Shown piece after piece: positions 6,181-15,663 of a stretch of 37,557 nucleotides of DNA; positions within the stretch are counted from its first letter, which is position 1; each line of letters starts with the position of its first letter. The stretch comes from a virus. The position numbers and the translations under genes are program-made. Under the pieces are notes generated by a model that searched no databases, was not told the origin of the DNA, and saw only the letters and a list, made by a program, of their open reading frames with translations. Location: IMG/VR virus record IMGVR_UViG_3300047994_000064, positions 1 to 37,557 of that record. One strand, written 5' to 3'.

Positions 6181-8103
6181 TCAGCTGGGGCCGAGCAGGG
6201 AGGTCGAGCCGGCCTTGGTCTTCACGTCGTCGAACTTGTAGGTGCTCACCGCGGACCCGCCCGACCAGCGCCCGAGAGCCAGGCGCGCGATGTTCGACGT
6301 GCCGAAGTTGGCCGAGGCCGCCGTCAGCGACAGGTTGGCGTCGGCGGAGAGGCTGTCGCCGGCGTAGACGTTGAGCACGGCGGCGCCCGCACCGGAGCCG
6401 CCGGCGTTGTCGACGGTGAGCTCCACGCGGTACCAGGTGCCGTTGACCAGGCCGTTGGTCGTCGTCGACAGGGTCGTGCCGGCGGCGTTCTGCAGCGAGA
6501 GCTTGCGCGCGGTGTCGATGAGGATCGCGCACTGGTTCGTGTCGCCCGCGGTGGCGAACGCCGCGATGCGCGTGCCGCCTGTCGGGGTCGAGTCGAGCTT
6601 GAAATAGAACCGTGCGGCGACCAGGCGTGACGGGGAGGTGTCCCAGTAGGCCCGGCGCGTCGTGGTCGATGTGCCGTCGCACTTCATCGACACGGAACCC
6701 TTGAACGAGTCCGCGTCGAAGGTGAAGCCCGAGTCGACGTAGGCGAACGGATCGCCCGAGACGCCGCCGCTGTTGCCGGTGGTCACCGTGACGGTCGCCG
6801 TGCCGCCCTCGAAGGTGCTCTGCTTCACGGTTCCGTCGACGACGGTGACGGTGCTGTCGGCGGTGACCGAGCCGCCGTTGGCGAGCACCTTCGGCGTGCC
6901 TGTCCAGGCGCCGCCGCGAGAGGCGGTGTCCATGTCGCGGATGCGGACCTTCGTCGTGCCGCCGGAGGCGTTGACCAGGTAGACGTCCTCGCTCACGGCG
7001 GCGGCGCGGTCGTAGACGCAGTCGTACATCAGGAAGTTGCCGCCCGTGACGTCGATGACCGCGGTGGGGCTGCCGCCGTTGGCAGGGTCGTACATGGCGT
7101 AGGCGAGCCACGAGTGCGACAGGCTCAGCCGACCGCCCTTGACCTTGATGAGCCCGCCGTAGGCCGGGTAGGTGCTGCCCGCGGAGTAGACCGGGTTCTG
7201 GCCCTCGATGACGGAGTGGCTGATCCAGACCGTGCCGAAGTTGGACGACGACCCGTTGTTGAGGTTCGTCGGGCCGTCGATCTCGACGCCGGACCAGGCG
7301 CCGCGGCAGGTGACGTACAGCCCGGTCACCGGGGTCTTGTCGAGCGACTGCAGGTACAGCGCGACCGGGCGGCCCGCGGAGGGGCAGGAGCCGGTCGGGG
7401 AGTCGACGAGTGCCTGGGTGAACAGCAGCTTCCAGTCCGAGCCGCCGAGGTTGATCGCGCAGTCGGTGCCGTTGGCGATGTCCCAGTTGCCGCGCAGCAC
7501 CCCGGCGGTGCCGAGCAGCTTCGCGGCGTAGGTGCCGCAGACGCCCTTGAGGCCGGACGCGGAGATGTCCTCGAGGTCGAGGCAGTACCAGGTGCCCGAG
7601 CCGGTGTTGCCGAGGACGACCTCGTTGCCGGTCGTGCCCTTGAAGCACATCTGCCCGAGGTAGACCTGGAAGATGCTCGCCGTGGTGGCGGTGAACCAGT
7701 TGCCGTTGAAGTTGAGGTTGACCATGAACGCCTGGTCGGACGCGCCGCCGTTGCGCTCGGGTGCCTGCAGGCCGCGCGTGGGGCCGATCAGGCGCAGGCC
7801 GTTGAACGGCGCCCGGTCCTTCGTGGTGAATGTGTAGGCGCGGTTCGAGAAGGCGATCGCGGGCCGGTAGGACAGTCCCGAGACGTAGGACAGCGCGGCG
7901 GTCAGCTTCGCGTCGTCGTTTGCGCCGGCGAACGAGTCGAGGTAGACGACGCCCTGCATCCCGAACAGGGAAAGCAGGAAGTTGATCGCGGTGGTGATGA
8001 CCCCGAGCGCGGTGTTGAGGATGCCCCCCCAGATGCCGCGGCCGGCCTCGTCGAGCGGGGTCGGGAGCGTCACCGTGATGGGCGTCGCCTGCGGTGCGGG
8101 CAT
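6181..8103 (-). CDS. Tail fibre/spike: beta-helix plus LamG-like domain
   Basis: This 640-residue protein has a short N-terminal region with a hydrophobic segment (LNTALGVITTAINFLLSLFG, about 29-48). A pectate-lyase-type start (VYLDSFAGANDDAKLTAALSYVSG, about 53-76) leads into a Gly/Asn/Thr-rich right-handed beta-helix to about residue 420. The last 190 residues look like a concanavalin/LamG sandwich (FKGSVSMKCDG..., YRVELTVDNAGG..., ARLALGRWSGG). Such proteins bind or degrade cell-surface glycans. It lies at the end of the tail operon and is probably a receptor-binding or depolymerase spike; no catalytic residues could be assigned. Confidence 0.75.
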   Translation of the reverse strand: MPAPQATPITVTLPTPLDEAGRGIWGGILNTALGVITTAINFLLSLFGMQGVVYLDSFAGANDDAKLTAALSYVSGLSYRPAIAFSNRAYTFTTKDRAPFNGLRLIGPTRGLQAPERNGGASDQAFMVNLNFNGNWFTATTASIFQVYLGQMCFKGTTGNEVVLGNTGSGTWYCLDLEDISASGLKGVCGTYAAKLLGTAGVLRGNWDIANGTDCAINLGGSDWKLLFTQALVDSPTGSCPSAGRPVALYLQSLDKTPVTGLYVTCRGAWSGVEIDGPTNLNNGSSSNFGTVWISHSVIEGQNPVYSAGSTYPAYGGLIKVKGGRLSLSHSWLAYAMYDPANGGSPTAVIDVTGGNFLMYDCVYDRAAAVSEDVYLVNASGGTTKVRIRDMDTASRGGAWTGTPKVLANGGSVTADSTVTVVDGTVKQSTFEGGTATVTVTTGNSGGVSGDPFAYVDSGFTFDADSFKGSVSMKCDGTSTTTRRAYWDTSPSRLVAARFYFKLDSTPTGGTRIAAFATAGDTNQCAILIDTARKLSLQNAAGTTLSTTTNGLVNGTWYRVELTVDNAGGSGAGAAVLNVYAGDSLSADANLSLTAASANFGTSNIARLALGRWSGGSAVSTYKFDDVKTKAGSTSLLGPS

Positions 8104-8127
8104 GGGCCGGTCCTCCGGGGCATGGGA

Positions 8128-8154
8128 AAGCCCCGACCGGGTCCGGTCGGGGCT
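8128..8154 (-). terminator. Hairpin between the membrane-protein and spike genes
   Basis: AAGCCCCGACCGG (8128-8140) pairs with CCGGTCGGGGCT (8143-8154). On the minus strand the stem is followed by TTTCCC. It lies in the 63-bp gap between the gene at 8167-8487 and the spike gene, so it may partly terminate or attenuate late transcription. Confidence 0.65.
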
Positions 8155-8166
8155 GGTGGGTCTAGG

Positions 8167-8487
8167 TCAGCGGTCGAGCTCGACGGGCCACTCAGGCGGC
8201 GGGGGCGGCAGCTCGTCGGTGATGTGACGCCGCAGCGTGTGGACGTAGTTGGCCCAGGCTCGATCGCGGCGCTCGAGGGCGGCGAGGCGCGCCATGTTGT
8301 CCTTGACCTCGGCGCGGGTGTCGGTGAGCTCGGCGCGTAGGTCGGCGACGACGATCTCGGTAGCCTTCTGTCGGCTGCCGAGCAGGACCCCGAGCAGGGT
8401 GATGAGCGCGGCGAGGACGACCCCCACGAGCGCCATGAGGGCGATGACCTCGGACTCGGACACGTGGCTCCCTACGGTGGCGGTCAC
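8167..8487 (-). CDS. One-pass membrane protein with coiled coil
   Basis: This 106-residue protein has one strong membrane segment (VIALMALVGVVLAALITLLGVLLG, about 14-37), then a charged helix with heptads (ATEIVVADLRAELTDTRAEVKDNMARLAALERRD, about 42-76), then a Pro-rich end (ELPPPPPEWP). This matches small phage membrane proteins near lysis genes. It could be a second holin or a regulator of lysis timing; the evidence is topology and position only. Confidence 0.6.
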   Translation of the reverse strand: MTATVGSHVSESEVIALMALVGVVLAALITLLGVLLGSRQKATEIVVADLRAELTDTRAEVKDNMARLAALERRDRAWANYVHTLRRHITDELPPPPPEWPVELDR

Positions 8488-8491
8488 GGGG

Positions 8492-9043
8492 TCACCCGGC
8501 CGCGGTGGTCGAGGTCATCTGGATGGCGTGCCAGGTCAGAACGGGGCTTCCGCCACCAGTGGTGTTGTCCATGTGGCGGGCGGTCGCGGTGAAGCCGGAC
8601 GTGCTCACGCCCGAGGTTGAGCCGACGAAGCTCGTCGTGCCCGAGCCGCTGATGACCACGAGCGGCGCGACGGTGAACCTGCCCGCGGGGAACGCCACTG
8701 CCTGTGTGCCCGAGACACTGCCGCCCGACACGGTGACGGTGACCTGGCCGGCGGCGTAGGCGAACGGCTGGCCGGGGTAGTCGTCGACGCCGACGGCCCC
8801 GAGGATCAGCACGTCGCCCTGGTAGACCTCGAGGCGCACGACCGCGCCCACGGCGGGCGCCGCGGACAGGTAGCGCGCGGGGATGTCCTGGGAGCCGTCG
8901 GTGGCCGACGCGGTCGAGGGCCGCACGGTGGCGACCCCGGTGCCGAGGTCGACGGAGACGACGGTGGCGAAGCGCACCGGGTTCTGACGGCGCTCCTGGC
9001 GCAGCTCACGCCCGAGCAGGACCGCGGACTCGACGCTATCCAT
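8492..9043 (-). CDS. Tail-tip protein with OB-like and lectin-like domains
   Basis: This 183-residue protein has an N-terminal half (residues 15-85: 'RFATVVSVDLGTGVATVRP...VGAVVRLEVYQGDVLILGAV') with the beta-rich look of an OB fold found in baseplate spike/hub proteins. The C-terminal half ('VAFPAGRFTVAPLVVISG...VSTSGFTATARHMDNT...LTWHAIQM') resembles an H-type lectin or fibre-tip domain. The ATG at 9043 is chosen over that at 9052 because of the spacing from GGGG. It overlaps the upstream gene by 8 nt. A role in host recognition is inferred. Confidence 0.6.
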   Translation of the reverse strand: MDSVESAVLLGRELRQERRQNPVRFATVVSVDLGTGVATVRPSTASATDGSQDIPARYLSAAPAVGAVVRLEVYQGDVLILGAVGVDDYPGQPFAYAAGQVTVTVSGGSVSGTQAVAFPAGRFTVAPLVVISGSGTTSFVGSTSGVSTSGFTATARHMDNTTGGGSPVLTWHAIQMTSTTAAG

Positions 9044-10262
9044 AGAGACCATCCCCGTAGAGGCCGGCGCCGTAGAGGCCGGACACAACAACGGCGGGCA
9101 CCGTGGTGGGCACGACCGGGTCGACGTCGGGGATGCCCGCGTCGAGCTGGCGGGCGCGCGACTCGGCGCTCATCGCATCGGAGACCGACCACGGGATCGT
9201 CAGGGCATCGAGCACGACCGTGATCGCGGTGTTGATCCGCAGCCGGGACTGCTTGAACGCGATCGCGTCGTTGGCGTCATGGGCCGGGTTGACGACCTGC
9301 CGCCAGGTCAGCGACTGCGCGACGCCGCGGCGGCGGGCCAGCTGCGCCTGCGCCGCGGCGGTGGCCTGCGACTCGGAGCCGACCAGCGGCGTCACGAGGA
9401 ACTCGGGGTACGCGCCATAGGCGCCGAGGCGGTACGTCGGCGAGGACGGGTCGTCGTCCCAGGCCTCGCCGCGCACCGGCGCCGTGGTCGCGCCCTCGCC
9501 GATGACGATGCACCCGTTGTAGGACTTCTCCGCGTCCCAGACCTTCGTGGCCGAGGTGATGACCGCCAGGGCGTCGTTGGCGTAGGTGATCTGCGGCGTG
9601 GCCGTGGTGGGGTCCGTCGGCTGGGTGAGCACCGCGACGCCGGTCGCGTCGTAGTACAGGTCGTAGCCAGCCGCTGTCGCCAGCGACTGCGCGTCCGCCC
9701 ACGGGTCCGACTCGACCTCGAGGCCGAACGACGTCGCCGGCACCGTCACACCGGTGGACTGGAAGTTGACGTCGTAGAGCGGCGCCCGGTTGGCGAGCAG
9801 GTCCGCGATCGCGTCCTCGAGGCGGGTTCCTGCGGGGATGGAGTAGACGTCGGTCCACCGGTTGCGCGACACGGTGCTCGAACGGTCCTGCCCGCCGACG
9901 GTGATCGTGACGATGCCGTCCTCGCCCATGCTCGGCGGCGACGACCGGACCGGGAACACGCCCAGCGGCACGAGCTCGGTGCTGCCGTCGTCGTAGGTGA
10001 CGCCGCGGTAGGGACGCAGCTCGTTGCCGGACAGTGGCGAGAGCAGGTCACCGGGCGCGGCAGGGATCAGCGCATAGGCCGACACCGGGATGGTGAAGGA
10101 CGCCTCCCGGCGCACGCTGCGGCGCGCGTCGATGGTGACCTCGCCGCCGGTGGCGTCCAGCGACGCGAGCACCGTGCCGTCGGGCGTGCACACGTCGAGG
10201 CGCTTCGCGACCTGATGCGACTGACGCACCGCGGCGAGGAACGCGGCAGAGACCGGGTACAT
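9036..10262 (-). CDS. Minor tail protein, DUF5047-like
   Basis: This 408-residue protein starts MYPVSAAFLAAVRQSHQVAKRLDVCTPDG...GEVTIDARRSVRREASFTI, the typical start of DUF5047 actinophage tail proteins. These are likely related to the baseplate hub. The rest is a large alpha/beta region. The last 14 residues are a short repeat, GLYG-AGLYG-DGLYG. It is coupled to the upstream gene (stop/start overlap at 10262-10264) and belongs to the tail-tip group. Confidence 0.75.
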   Translation of the reverse strand: MYPVSAAFLAAVRQSHQVAKRLDVCTPDGTVLASLDATGGEVTIDARRSVRREASFTIPVSAYALIPAAPGDLLSPLSGNELRPYRGVTYDDGSTELVPLGVFPVRSSPPSMGEDGIVTITVGGQDRSSTVSRNRWTDVYSIPAGTRLEDAIADLLANRAPLYDVNFQSTGVTVPATSFGLEVESDPWADAQSLATAAGYDLYYDATGVAVLTQPTDPTTATPQITYANDALAVITSATKVWDAEKSYNGCIVIGEGATTAPVRGEAWDDDPSSPTYRLGAYGAYPEFLVTPLVGSESQATAAAQAQLARRRGVAQSLTWRQVVNPAHDANDAIAFKQSRLRINTAITVVLDALTIPWSVSDAMSAESRARQLDAGIPDVDPVVPTTVPAVVVSGLYGAGLYGDGLYG

Positions 10263-12508
10263 CAGTAGCCCTGACCGACCTCGACGGCGCGCACCGTGAA
10301 CGTCGAGCGGGGCCGCGACGGCACGCCCTCCCGCGTCCACGAGCGGTCGACCACGCGGACGAAGCGCTGGCGGCCGACGTCGTCGCTGTCGAGGTAGGGC
10401 TCCTGCAGCAGCAGCGTGCCCTGGTGGGTGAGCAGCGCCCGCACCGTCTCGAAGTCGGCGGCGCCGACGGTCGTGATGGTGAAGTCGGGGTCGTCGCCGA
10501 AGGTCTGGCCCGAGACGACGACGACGTCCGGGCGGCCGTCGACGCGGAACTGCCCGAGGTTCTCCTGCCGTGCCTCGCTCGGCACGCCGACGACGCTGAC
10601 CGCGGCGTTGAGCGCAGGCGTGGACACCGCCTTGAGCCACCACGCGCCGTCGCTGGTCGTCGTGGCGGTCGCGGTGCCGGGCAGGGTGGACACCAGGCCG
10701 CCGCTGACCGCACGGCCCACCAGGACCGCGCTGTACGTCGTCAGGGCGCCACGGGGCGCCTCGTGGTCGGAGAACGCCAGCCGCTGCGCGGTGCTCAGCG
10801 TGACCGGCGGGCGCACCGACACCGGGGCGCCGGCACCGCTCGCGCGCGTGAGGGTCAGCGAGTAGGTCAGGCCGCCGATGGAGAACGCCGGGGTCGACCC
10901 GGGGTGCAGCGCGAACTGGTCGGCGCGGTGGATCTCCGACGCTCCACCGGTGGACGCGACGGTCAGCACTAGGGCGGCGGTGACCGCGTTCGACGGCGAC
11001 GTGCCCGTCACCGTGCGTGTGCCATAGGTGACCGCATCGTTGGACGCGGCACCCGTGCTCGTCGAGATGAGGCTGCCGGCGGCGTTGTACCAGGCGATGC
11101 CCAGGGTCACCGAGCGGGCGCTGGCAGCGGTCATCACCCGCGCGGTCGCGGAGTAGGCCGTCGACCCGAGCACCGCGTAGGCGGTCGTCGAGGTCCGAGC
11201 GCTCATCGTCCCGGCAGCCGTGGACAGCAGCTGCAGCGAGTAGGTGCCGGTGTCAGCGATGAACGAACGGCTCAGGGTGCAGTTGGAAGCCGCGACCCAG
11301 GTGCCGACGCTGCCCTCGATCGTCGCGTCGTCCGCCGAGAGGACGTTGCCCGCGCACGCCACCGTGAGCAGCGTGCACTGCGTCGCGGCATCCCACGTCG
11401 CGGTCACCACCGGCGCGGCGGCCACGTCGGCGGACAGCGTGAACGCCGAGTACGCCCACGTCGAGGTCACGGTCGTGCCCAGGCTCGACAGCTTCGTGAC
11501 CCGGACATAGGCCCGGTACGAGCCGCCGTTGGCGAGCTGCGCGGGGATCACGGTGGCGGTCGTGCCGGTGCCCGAAGTCGACCAGGTCGCGGTGGACAGC
11601 GACGGGTCGAAGTCGGCGGCACCGTACTGCACCGCGGAGTAGACCTTCACCTCGAACGTGGCCTGCGGGCGGTCGTCGCCGATCGTGGCCGTGCCCGACG
11701 CGCCGGTGCTGCCGACGTTGGTGTTGGTCTTGGCATAGGTGAACGTCGTCGACGTCGGCGTGGCGATGATCTTGTAGATGCCGTCGAAGACCGCGTCCCC
11801 GATGACCACCGACACGTCGTTGCCCGGCTGGAAGCCGTGCGCCGCCGACGTGGTCAGGGTCACGACGTTGCTCGTGAGCGCCTTCGTGGTGACCGTCGCG
11901 ACCTTCGTGTCGGCGTAGGCCCAGGTGATCGGCGGCGCCAGGTTGTCGCTTACGGTGCCCGACGGGGTGACCACGGCCACGGTGGGCACGCTGACCGTCT
12001 GCAGGTCCAGGCCGAGCTCGAGGAACGACGCCGCGTAGGTCGACGCGGGCGAGGTCGTCGTCGCGTCGTCGAGGCGGATGCTCGCCGCGGACACCTCGGC
12101 CTGGGTCAGCGGCCCAGGGCTCGTCTCGCCGGTGAACGGGTTGACGAACGCGGTCGGGTTCAGCGTCACCCATGGCCCGGTCAGGGTCGTCGCGGACACG
12201 AAGCCCGCGAACGTCTGAGCACCGACCGACGGGCGACCGGCCTCGCCGACGCCCTTGAGCCCGACAGTCACCTTCGTCGCGTAGGACGGGCGGGCCATGC
12301 GGCACCGCCAGCGCAGACCGCCCACGACCTCGTTCGACGGCACCGTCACGTCGGTCGTCGGGTAGGTGATCGAGTCGCCCACGCCCAGCGTCGTCTTCTT
12401 GACCACCGTGGCGTCGTTGGCGTCGTTGAGGTTGCCGTAGGCGCCCGACCACGAGCCGACGGTGGAGCCGCCGGCGCCGGAGATCGCGAGGTTCGTCCAG
12501 ACGCTCAC
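10262..12508 (-). CDS. Large minor tail protein with carbohydrate-binding-like and Fn3-like parts
   Basis: This 748-residue protein follows the tape measure gene (GTGA overlap at 12505-12508), the usual place of the distal tail or tail-tip protein. Residues from about 165 contain beta-sandwich segments of fibronectin/Ig type (PTVAVVTPSGTVSDNLAPPITWAY..., RAYVRVTKLSSLG). A middle section ('SNCTLSRSFIADTGTYSLQLLSTAAGTM...SAYSATARVMTAASARSVTLGIAWYNAAGSLIST', about 400-500) looks like a CBM4/9-type sugar-binding module. No enzyme motif was seen. Likely role: tail structure and glycan binding. Confidence 0.65.
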   Translation of the reverse strand: MSVWTNLAISGAGGSTVGSWSGAYGNLNDANDATVVKKTTLGVGDSITYPTTDVTVPSNEVVGGLRWRCRMARPSYATKVTVGLKGVGEAGRPSVGAQTFAGFVSATTLTGPWVTLNPTAFVNPFTGETSPGPLTQAEVSAASIRLDDATTTSPASTYAASFLELGLDLQTVSVPTVAVVTPSGTVSDNLAPPITWAYADTKVATVTTKALTSNVVTLTTSAAHGFQPGNDVSVVIGDAVFDGIYKIIATPTSTTFTYAKTNTNVGSTGASGTATIGDDRPQATFEVKVYSAVQYGAADFDPSLSTATWSTSGTGTTATVIPAQLANGGSYRAYVRVTKLSSLGTTVTSTWAYSAFTLSADVAAAPVVTATWDAATQCTLLTVACAGNVLSADDATIEGSVGTWVAASNCTLSRSFIADTGTYSLQLLSTAAGTMSARTSTTAYAVLGSTAYSATARVMTAASARSVTLGIAWYNAAGSLISTSTGAASNDAVTYGTRTVTGTSPSNAVTAALVLTVASTGGASEIHRADQFALHPGSTPAFSIGGLTYSLTLTRASGAGAPVSVRPPVTLSTAQRLAFSDHEAPRGALTTYSAVLVGRAVSGGLVSTLPGTATATTTSDGAWWLKAVSTPALNAAVSVVGVPSEARQENLGQFRVDGRPDVVVVSGQTFGDDPDFTITTVGAADFETVRALLTHQGTLLLQEPYLDSDDVGRQRFVRVVDRSWTREGVPSRPRSTFTVRAVEVGQGY

Positions 12509-15090
12509 TTGCCGGCCCTCAGCTCTCGGATCAGCTTGCGCACGAGACGCTCGCTCGCCTTGTCGACGGCGGCCTCGATCTCGGCTCGGTCCTTCGCGGT
12601 CACGTTGTTGCCGACCTGCACGACCACGGCGCCCTTCTCGATCTTGACGCTGGTGTTCATCAGGCCCTGCGCCTGCGAGGCGTTGAGGCCGTACTGCGAC
12701 ACGCCCGCGGTGTTGCCGACCGAGGCACCCGCGGCGGCGAGCTGCTTTTCGAGGCTGTTCACCTCGCCGATCGCACCGGCGCCGCCATTGAGCAGCGCCT
12801 GCGCGATCTGATCGCCGGCGGTCGGGCCGGCGCTGATGATCTCCTGCAGCGACTGGTTGTTCAGCCCGAGCTTGCGCAGCGCGCCGACGTCCTTGGCGAA
12901 CTGCTGCGCCTGCCGGACCCGGTCGCCCATCTGCCCCGTGATGTCGCCTGCGTTCGCGCCGCGGCCCCAGGTGGTCTGGGCGGCACCGGGCTGGAACTGC
13001 GTGACGGCACCGGAGTCGATGATCGAGCCCTTGATGCCGTTGATGAAGTCGAGCGCGGTGCGGCCCCGGTCCTGGAACTTGGACAGCACGTCCTCGGCCC
13101 CGGACAGGATGTCCTTGGTCGCTGAGCGGATGACGGCCTTGGCGCCGCCAGCCTTCTTGAGCACGCCCGCGGTCAGGCCGTTGACGACTTCCTCGCCGAC
13201 CTTGATCGTGATCTTGGACGGGGACTGCACCTGCGCGCCATCCTTGACCGCGAGCGCCGTCGCCTTTCCCAGCGCGCGGGCGCGGGCCAGTGCAACGGCG
13301 GCGCGGTCGGCGATACCCGCGGCGAGGCCCTCGGCGATGTCGCCGCCGTAGGTCTTGGCCTGGCCCTTCATGGTCTTGAACGGGGCGAGGAACTGGTCGA
13401 CGTCGGCCTTCTTCACCCCGGCCTTGATGAACGTCGCCCGGATCCTGCCCAGGCCGTCGGAGAAGAACTCCGCCTGCTTCTGCGGGTTCTTGAACGCCTG
13501 CGCCGCCGACGCGAGGTTGCCGACCGCGCTGTCGAGGAAGTCGTTGAACGCGCGGCCCTTCTCGGTGCCGGTGCCGAACTGGCCCCCGGCCTCCTTCACG
13601 GCCTTGCCTACACCGTCGAGGTCGGCCTTCCACGCGCGCAGCGCACCGCGCTTGGTGAGCAGGCCCTGCAACTCCTCGAACGTGGCCTTGAGGTTCTGGA
13701 TGCCGGTGTCGAGCTTCTCGTTGACGCCGATCAGCGCGACGGTCGGCGGCACCGAGGCCTTGATCGCGGCCTGATAGTTGACCAGCGCGCCGTCGAACAG
13801 GTTGAGGTCGCCGCCGGACTGCTCGAACTGGCTCCGCAGCGCGGCGACGGCCTTGATCGCATCGTCGGTGTGCCCGGCCTTGACCATCCCGGCGAGAGCG
13901 TTGTCGACGCCGGTCAGCGACTCCTGCGCCAGGGTCAGGTCGTCCTTCATGCCGACGACGCTGCCGATGCCCTGGCCGAGCCGGTCGAGCCAGTCGGGTG
14001 CCTGCGAGCGGTTGATCACGGAGTTGAAGTCGCTGGTGGTCTGCGTCCAGCCGTCGACCGTGTAGCCGAACTGGTCGAACCCCTGCCCGGTGCGACCGAG
14101 CTGCGTGAGCAGCTTCTCCATGTCGTCGGTGTTGCTGTTGACCTTGTCCTGGTAGTTGTCCAGGGCGGCGACGGCCTGCGTGATCGCAATGGCGGCCATC
14201 GCCTTGCCGACGCCGCGGATCGCGGCGCCGCTCTTGCCGGCCATGACGGTGGTCGCTGCGAGCTCCCGGCGCAGCATGAGGATGCGCGGCCCGGCGATGA
14301 CGGCGGCCGCACCGAGGGCGCCGACGGCGATGGCCGCCTGGCGCACGGGGACCGGCATCGCCTGCAGCACGCCCACAACAGGCTTGGCGACGTTGACGAG
14401 GCCTTGCAGCACCGGGATGAGCGCCTGCCCGACCTGCTCCTGCAGGTCGCCGTAGGCGTTGGTCAGCTGCGCGAGCTGGCCCGTGGCCGTCGCGCCCTCG
14501 ACCTCGGCCAGGCCGCCGACCTGCTTGCGCAGCGCGGCGGTGATCGTGGCGAAGTCCGCGGCCCGGTCACCCGTCGCCTTGAAGTCGATGCCGACGGCCT
14601 TGAGCGCGCGGGCGTTGCCCATGAACGCCTTGCCGAGGGACTCCGCAGCGGCGGGCAGCTCCTGGCCCGTGGCCGTGGCGTAGTCCATGAGCAGCGGCGT
14701 GACCTGCTCGAGCTGCTGGCCCGTCAGGTTGAACTGCGCGAGCACAGCCTGGGCCGCGGCAGTCGTGTCGTCCTCGTAGATCGTGGTCCGCTGCAGCTCG
14801 CTGTTGAGCGCCTGCAGCCGCTCGATGTTCGTGTCAGCCAGCCCGGGGAACCGGGTGAACGCGGCGGCGAGCTTCGCCTGCGCCTGCTCGGCGTCGGCGT
14901 AGGCCTTCACCGACTCGGTACCGAAGCGCACCGCGATGGCCGCACCGGCAGCGAGCGCCGCGGTGCGCATGACGCCGAGGCCGCGCGCAGTCGGGCCGGA
15001 CGCCTGCTTGCCCAGGCCGTCGAGGGCCGCCTTCGCCTTCGCGATGTCCTTGTCGTCGTACCGCCCGACGACGTTGACGACCACCGCCAT
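12505..15090 (-). CDS. Tape measure protein
   Basis: This 861-residue, Ala/Gln-rich, mainly helical protein sets tail length in siphoviruses and is threaded through the tail tube. The N-terminus (MAVVVNVVGRYDDKDIAKAKAALDGLGKQ) and repeated helical segments fit the family. Hydrophobic stretches lie near residues 45-60 and 240-280. An 861-residue measure would predict a tail of roughly 130 nm at about 0.15 nm per residue. The ATG at 15090 overlaps the stop of the upstream gene. It is two genes downstream of the frameshifted chaperones. Confidence 0.9.
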   Translation of the reverse strand: MAVVVNVVGRYDDKDIAKAKAALDGLGKQASGPTARGLGVMRTAALAAGAAIAVRFGTESVKAYADAEQAQAKLAAAFTRFPGLADTNIERLQALNSELQRTTIYEDDTTAAAQAVLAQFNLTGQQLEQVTPLLMDYATATGQELPAAAESLGKAFMGNARALKAVGIDFKATGDRAADFATITAALRKQVGGLAEVEGATATGQLAQLTNAYGDLQEQVGQALIPVLQGLVNVAKPVVGVLQAMPVPVRQAAIAVGALGAAAVIAGPRILMLRRELAATTVMAGKSGAAIRGVGKAMAAIAITQAVAALDNYQDKVNSNTDDMEKLLTQLGRTGQGFDQFGYTVDGWTQTTSDFNSVINRSQAPDWLDRLGQGIGSVVGMKDDLTLAQESLTGVDNALAGMVKAGHTDDAIKAVAALRSQFEQSGGDLNLFDGALVNYQAAIKASVPPTVALIGVNEKLDTGIQNLKATFEELQGLLTKRGALRAWKADLDGVGKAVKEAGGQFGTGTEKGRAFNDFLDSAVGNLASAAQAFKNPQKQAEFFSDGLGRIRATFIKAGVKKADVDQFLAPFKTMKGQAKTYGGDIAEGLAAGIADRAAVALARARALGKATALAVKDGAQVQSPSKITIKVGEEVVNGLTAGVLKKAGGAKAVIRSATKDILSGAEDVLSKFQDRGRTALDFINGIKGSIIDSGAVTQFQPGAAQTTWGRGANAGDITGQMGDRVRQAQQFAKDVGALRKLGLNNQSLQEIISAGPTAGDQIAQALLNGGAGAIGEVNSLEKQLAAAGASVGNTAGVSQYGLNASQAQGLMNTSVKIEKGAVVVQVGNNVTAKDRAEIEAAVDKASERLVRKLIRELRAGK

Positions 15091-15662
15091 CAGGCTGCCC
15101 CCCGTCCCTCTGCGTCGATGAAGCGCTGGACGACGGACTCGGCGTGGTGGATCTCGACCTCGATGGTGCGCAGCGCCTCGTCCCGGGTGGCGAGCCACGC
15201 CGGCCACAGAACGCGCTGGGCCTTGCTGAAACGGTCGAGGTTGCGCACGAACTGCTCACCCACCGGCGAGTGCCCCTGCGCGCTCTTGTCGAAGATCGTT
15301 CCAGCGCCGTCGGAGGACTGGACACGCCAGGCGACCGCGACCGAGGACAGGCGCCGACCGCGGGCCTGGCCCTTGCCGACCTTGATCCCGGCGCGTGCCT
15401 TGCCTGCGTCCCAGCCGGGCCAGCCGGCGCCGCCCCGTGCACGGCCACGAGCAGCCGAGCCGGTGCGCCACCCAGACATGGGCGGCGTGTCAGGGATGCG
15501 GCCACGGGCGGCGTCACGGGTCTTGTTCAGCGCCTGACGGATGGCCTTGTCGAGCGCCTTGCCGACCTCCGGGGCGATGGCCTTCAGCGCCCGCTCGGTC
15601 TGCTGCAGGCCGTAGACGTTGAGCTCGACACCCGTGGAGCGCCCGGACTGGATGATCGGCAC
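15090..15662 (-). CDS. HK97 gp10-like / minor tail assembly protein
   Basis: This 190-residue protein has 'VELNVYGLQQTERALKAIAPEVGKALDKAIRQALNKTRDAARGRIPDTP' near its start, which resembles HK97 gp10-type proteins. A basic middle section (GSAARGRARGGAG) follows, then a helical end. The start is GTG at 15662, behind GGAGG that forms the end of the preceding frameshifted gene. It lies between the chaperones and the tape measure, a place where gp10-like proteins are less usual. Confidence 0.55.
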   Translation of the reverse strand: MPIIQSGRSTGVELNVYGLQQTERALKAIAPEVGKALDKAIRQALNKTRDAARGRIPDTPPMSGWRTGSAARGRARGGAGWPGWDAGKARAGIKVGKGQARGRRLSSVAVAWRVQSSDGAGTIFDKSAQGHSPVGEQFVRNLDRFSKAQRVLWPAWLATRDEALRTIEVEIHHAESVVQRFIDAEGRGAA

Positions 15663-15663
15663 G

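Noticed and set aside
7114-8340. A 408-codon plus-strand frame over the spike gene
   Set aside because: Antisense shadow of a well-supported beta-helix/LamG-like protein; no ribosome-binding site or family match.
10262-13633. A single 1123-residue protein joining the tail protein to part of the tape measure region
   Set aside because: The first 375 residues are a shifted-frame reading of the tape measure gene. The real start is the GTG at 12508, which overlaps the tape measure stop.
13870-15537. A 555-codon plus-strand frame over the tape measure gene
   Set aside because: Antisense shadow; the composition is that of a reverse-complement frame, and the minus-strand tape measure is convincing.
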